6,090 bases of DNA from UBA1724 sp963632245 (lineage in GTDB: Bacteria; Verrucomicrobiota; Lentisphaeria; Oligosphaerales; Oligosphaeraceae). The notes under the pieces are model-generated. The model searched no databases and was not told the origin of the DNA. It saw nothing but the letters and a program-made list of their open reading frames with translations. Where the stretch lies: NCBI GenBank assembly GCA_963632245.1, contig CAVGTF010000124.1:1-6090 (forward strand), read 5' to 3'. The stretch's first letter is position 1. Every line of letters starts with the position of its first letter. Positions 5,764-6,090 of the stretch are shown one piece after another. The translations under genes and the position numbers were made by a program.

Positions 5764-5829
5764 AAGAAATTCCTCGAAACTAAACCGACGACACACTCAA
5801 TCTAATCGCATCCCCAAACCCCTCCCCGC

Positions 5830-5879
5830 GCCCCCACGGGCTTTTTTTACCCCACAAGCGCATTCCGCTGGGGAAAAAA
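5830..5879. other. Inverted repeats flanked by T and A runs, upstream of the sirtuin gene
   Basis: GCCC-CCAC-GGGC (5830-5841) is followed by seven Ts, which on the plus strand resembles a very short intrinsic terminator. Next is CCCC-ACA-AGCG, loop CATTC, CGCT-GGGG (5850-5873) followed by six As. The T-run and A-run could extend the second stem. On the sirtuin strand this lies about 80-130 bases before the start codon, so it could be promoter or leader structure. No plus-strand gene exists for it to terminate. The function is unknown. Confidence 0.4.
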
Positions 5880-5901
5880 CACAACGCTATGCCCCCCCGA
5901 A

Positions 5902-5994
5902 CTAGTCCCTAGCAGATTAGTGGCTAGCGGCTAGTTTGTAAAGGTGCCGCAGGCGCCCGGCGCCCTGCTGGCGCCGTAAGTACCTAGCAATTAG
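5902..5994. repeat. Diverged single copy of the 73-bp repeat family
   Basis: Positions 5943-5994 match the first 52 bases of the 73-bp unit with two differences, both at the innermost pair of the hairpin; the outer six stem pairs remain. Before it, 5902-5937 consists of heptamers of the same type as the unit's AT-rich half: CTAGTCC, CTAGCAG, then after one extra A TTAGTGG, CTAGCGG, CTAGTTT. This represents one unit boundary with a diverged heptamer part, in the same orientation as the main array. Confidence 0.85.
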
Positions 5995-6090
5995 AGGAGG
6001 CTCTCAAAAAGCCCCACGGTGGGAAAACAGGTAGGAAAACCCTGAAAAAAGTTAGCGAAAATATACGTAACTTACTTGAAATAAGCAAGT
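5995..6090. other. More AT-rich tail, nothing assigned
   Basis: Past the repeat, base composition becomes clearly richer in A. I see no open reading frame, tRNA or Shine-Dalgarno. An imperfect stem of ACTT-a-CTT with AAG-c-AAGT around loop GAAAT covers 6070-6090, but it sits at the window edge and cannot be interpreted. Confidence 0.4.

Noticed and set aside
5749..5796. Longer sirtuin starting at GTG 5796
   Set aside because: It has no Shine-Dalgarno, whereas the ATG at 5748 has GGGAGG at nine bases.
6070..6090. Stem-loop at the right edge as an attachment or recombination site
   Set aside because: It is imperfect, short and cut by the window edge, so nothing can be concluded.

Overview
This is a GC-rich bacterial chromosome segment with six complete genes of general cell-maintenance type, set among unusually dense non-coding repeats. 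The genes do not identify the phylum: all belong to widespread bacterial families. GC-rich coding sequence, Shine-Dalgarno sites of the AGGAGG/GGGAGG type and ATGA gene overlaps support a bacterium. There is no phage, plasmid, transposase, tRNA, rRNA or CRISPR signal.

Layout. Positions 1-221 hold a dispersed repeat and a chain of hairpins. radC lies on the minus strand (222-989), and its 3' end runs into a heptanucleotide repeat. The 617-bp intergenic region between divergent radC and dus (990-1606) holds about 140 bp of unremarkable sequence, four perfect 73-bp tandem repeats plus a partial fifth (1132-1439), a hairpin block (1436-1501), and a second copy (1496-1606) of the repeat at 1-111. 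A plus-strand gene cluster follows: a DusC-like tRNA-dihydrouridine synthase (1607-2566), a TrmL-type tRNA 2'-O-methyltransferase (2563-3036), an aldo/keto reductase (3033-3887) and an exported DUF362 protein (3909-4949). The first three overlap by ATGA, and the fourth starts 21 bp downstream behind its own Shine-Dalgarno. A sirtuin (4981-5748) converges from the minus strand. The right end (5749-6090) has a hairpin, a degenerate copy of the 73-bp repeat, and a more AT-rich tail that I could not assign.

Function. dus and trmL are both tRNA modification enzymes, acting on the D-loop and on wobble position 34. The reductase and the DUF362 protein have no obvious link to tRNA and may simply share the transcript. 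RadC and the sirtuin are independent single genes.

The most unusual content is the repeats. Every simple repeat I found has a 7-bp period (CATTGCA, TTCCTCC, TTAGTGG/CTAGNNN). A 111-bp direct repeat brackets radC. The 73-bp unit is tandemly amplified without any sequence difference between copies. I found no convincing new enzymatic or defence system; the candidate novelty is this modular, heptamer-based repeat family and its effects on adjoining gene ends.
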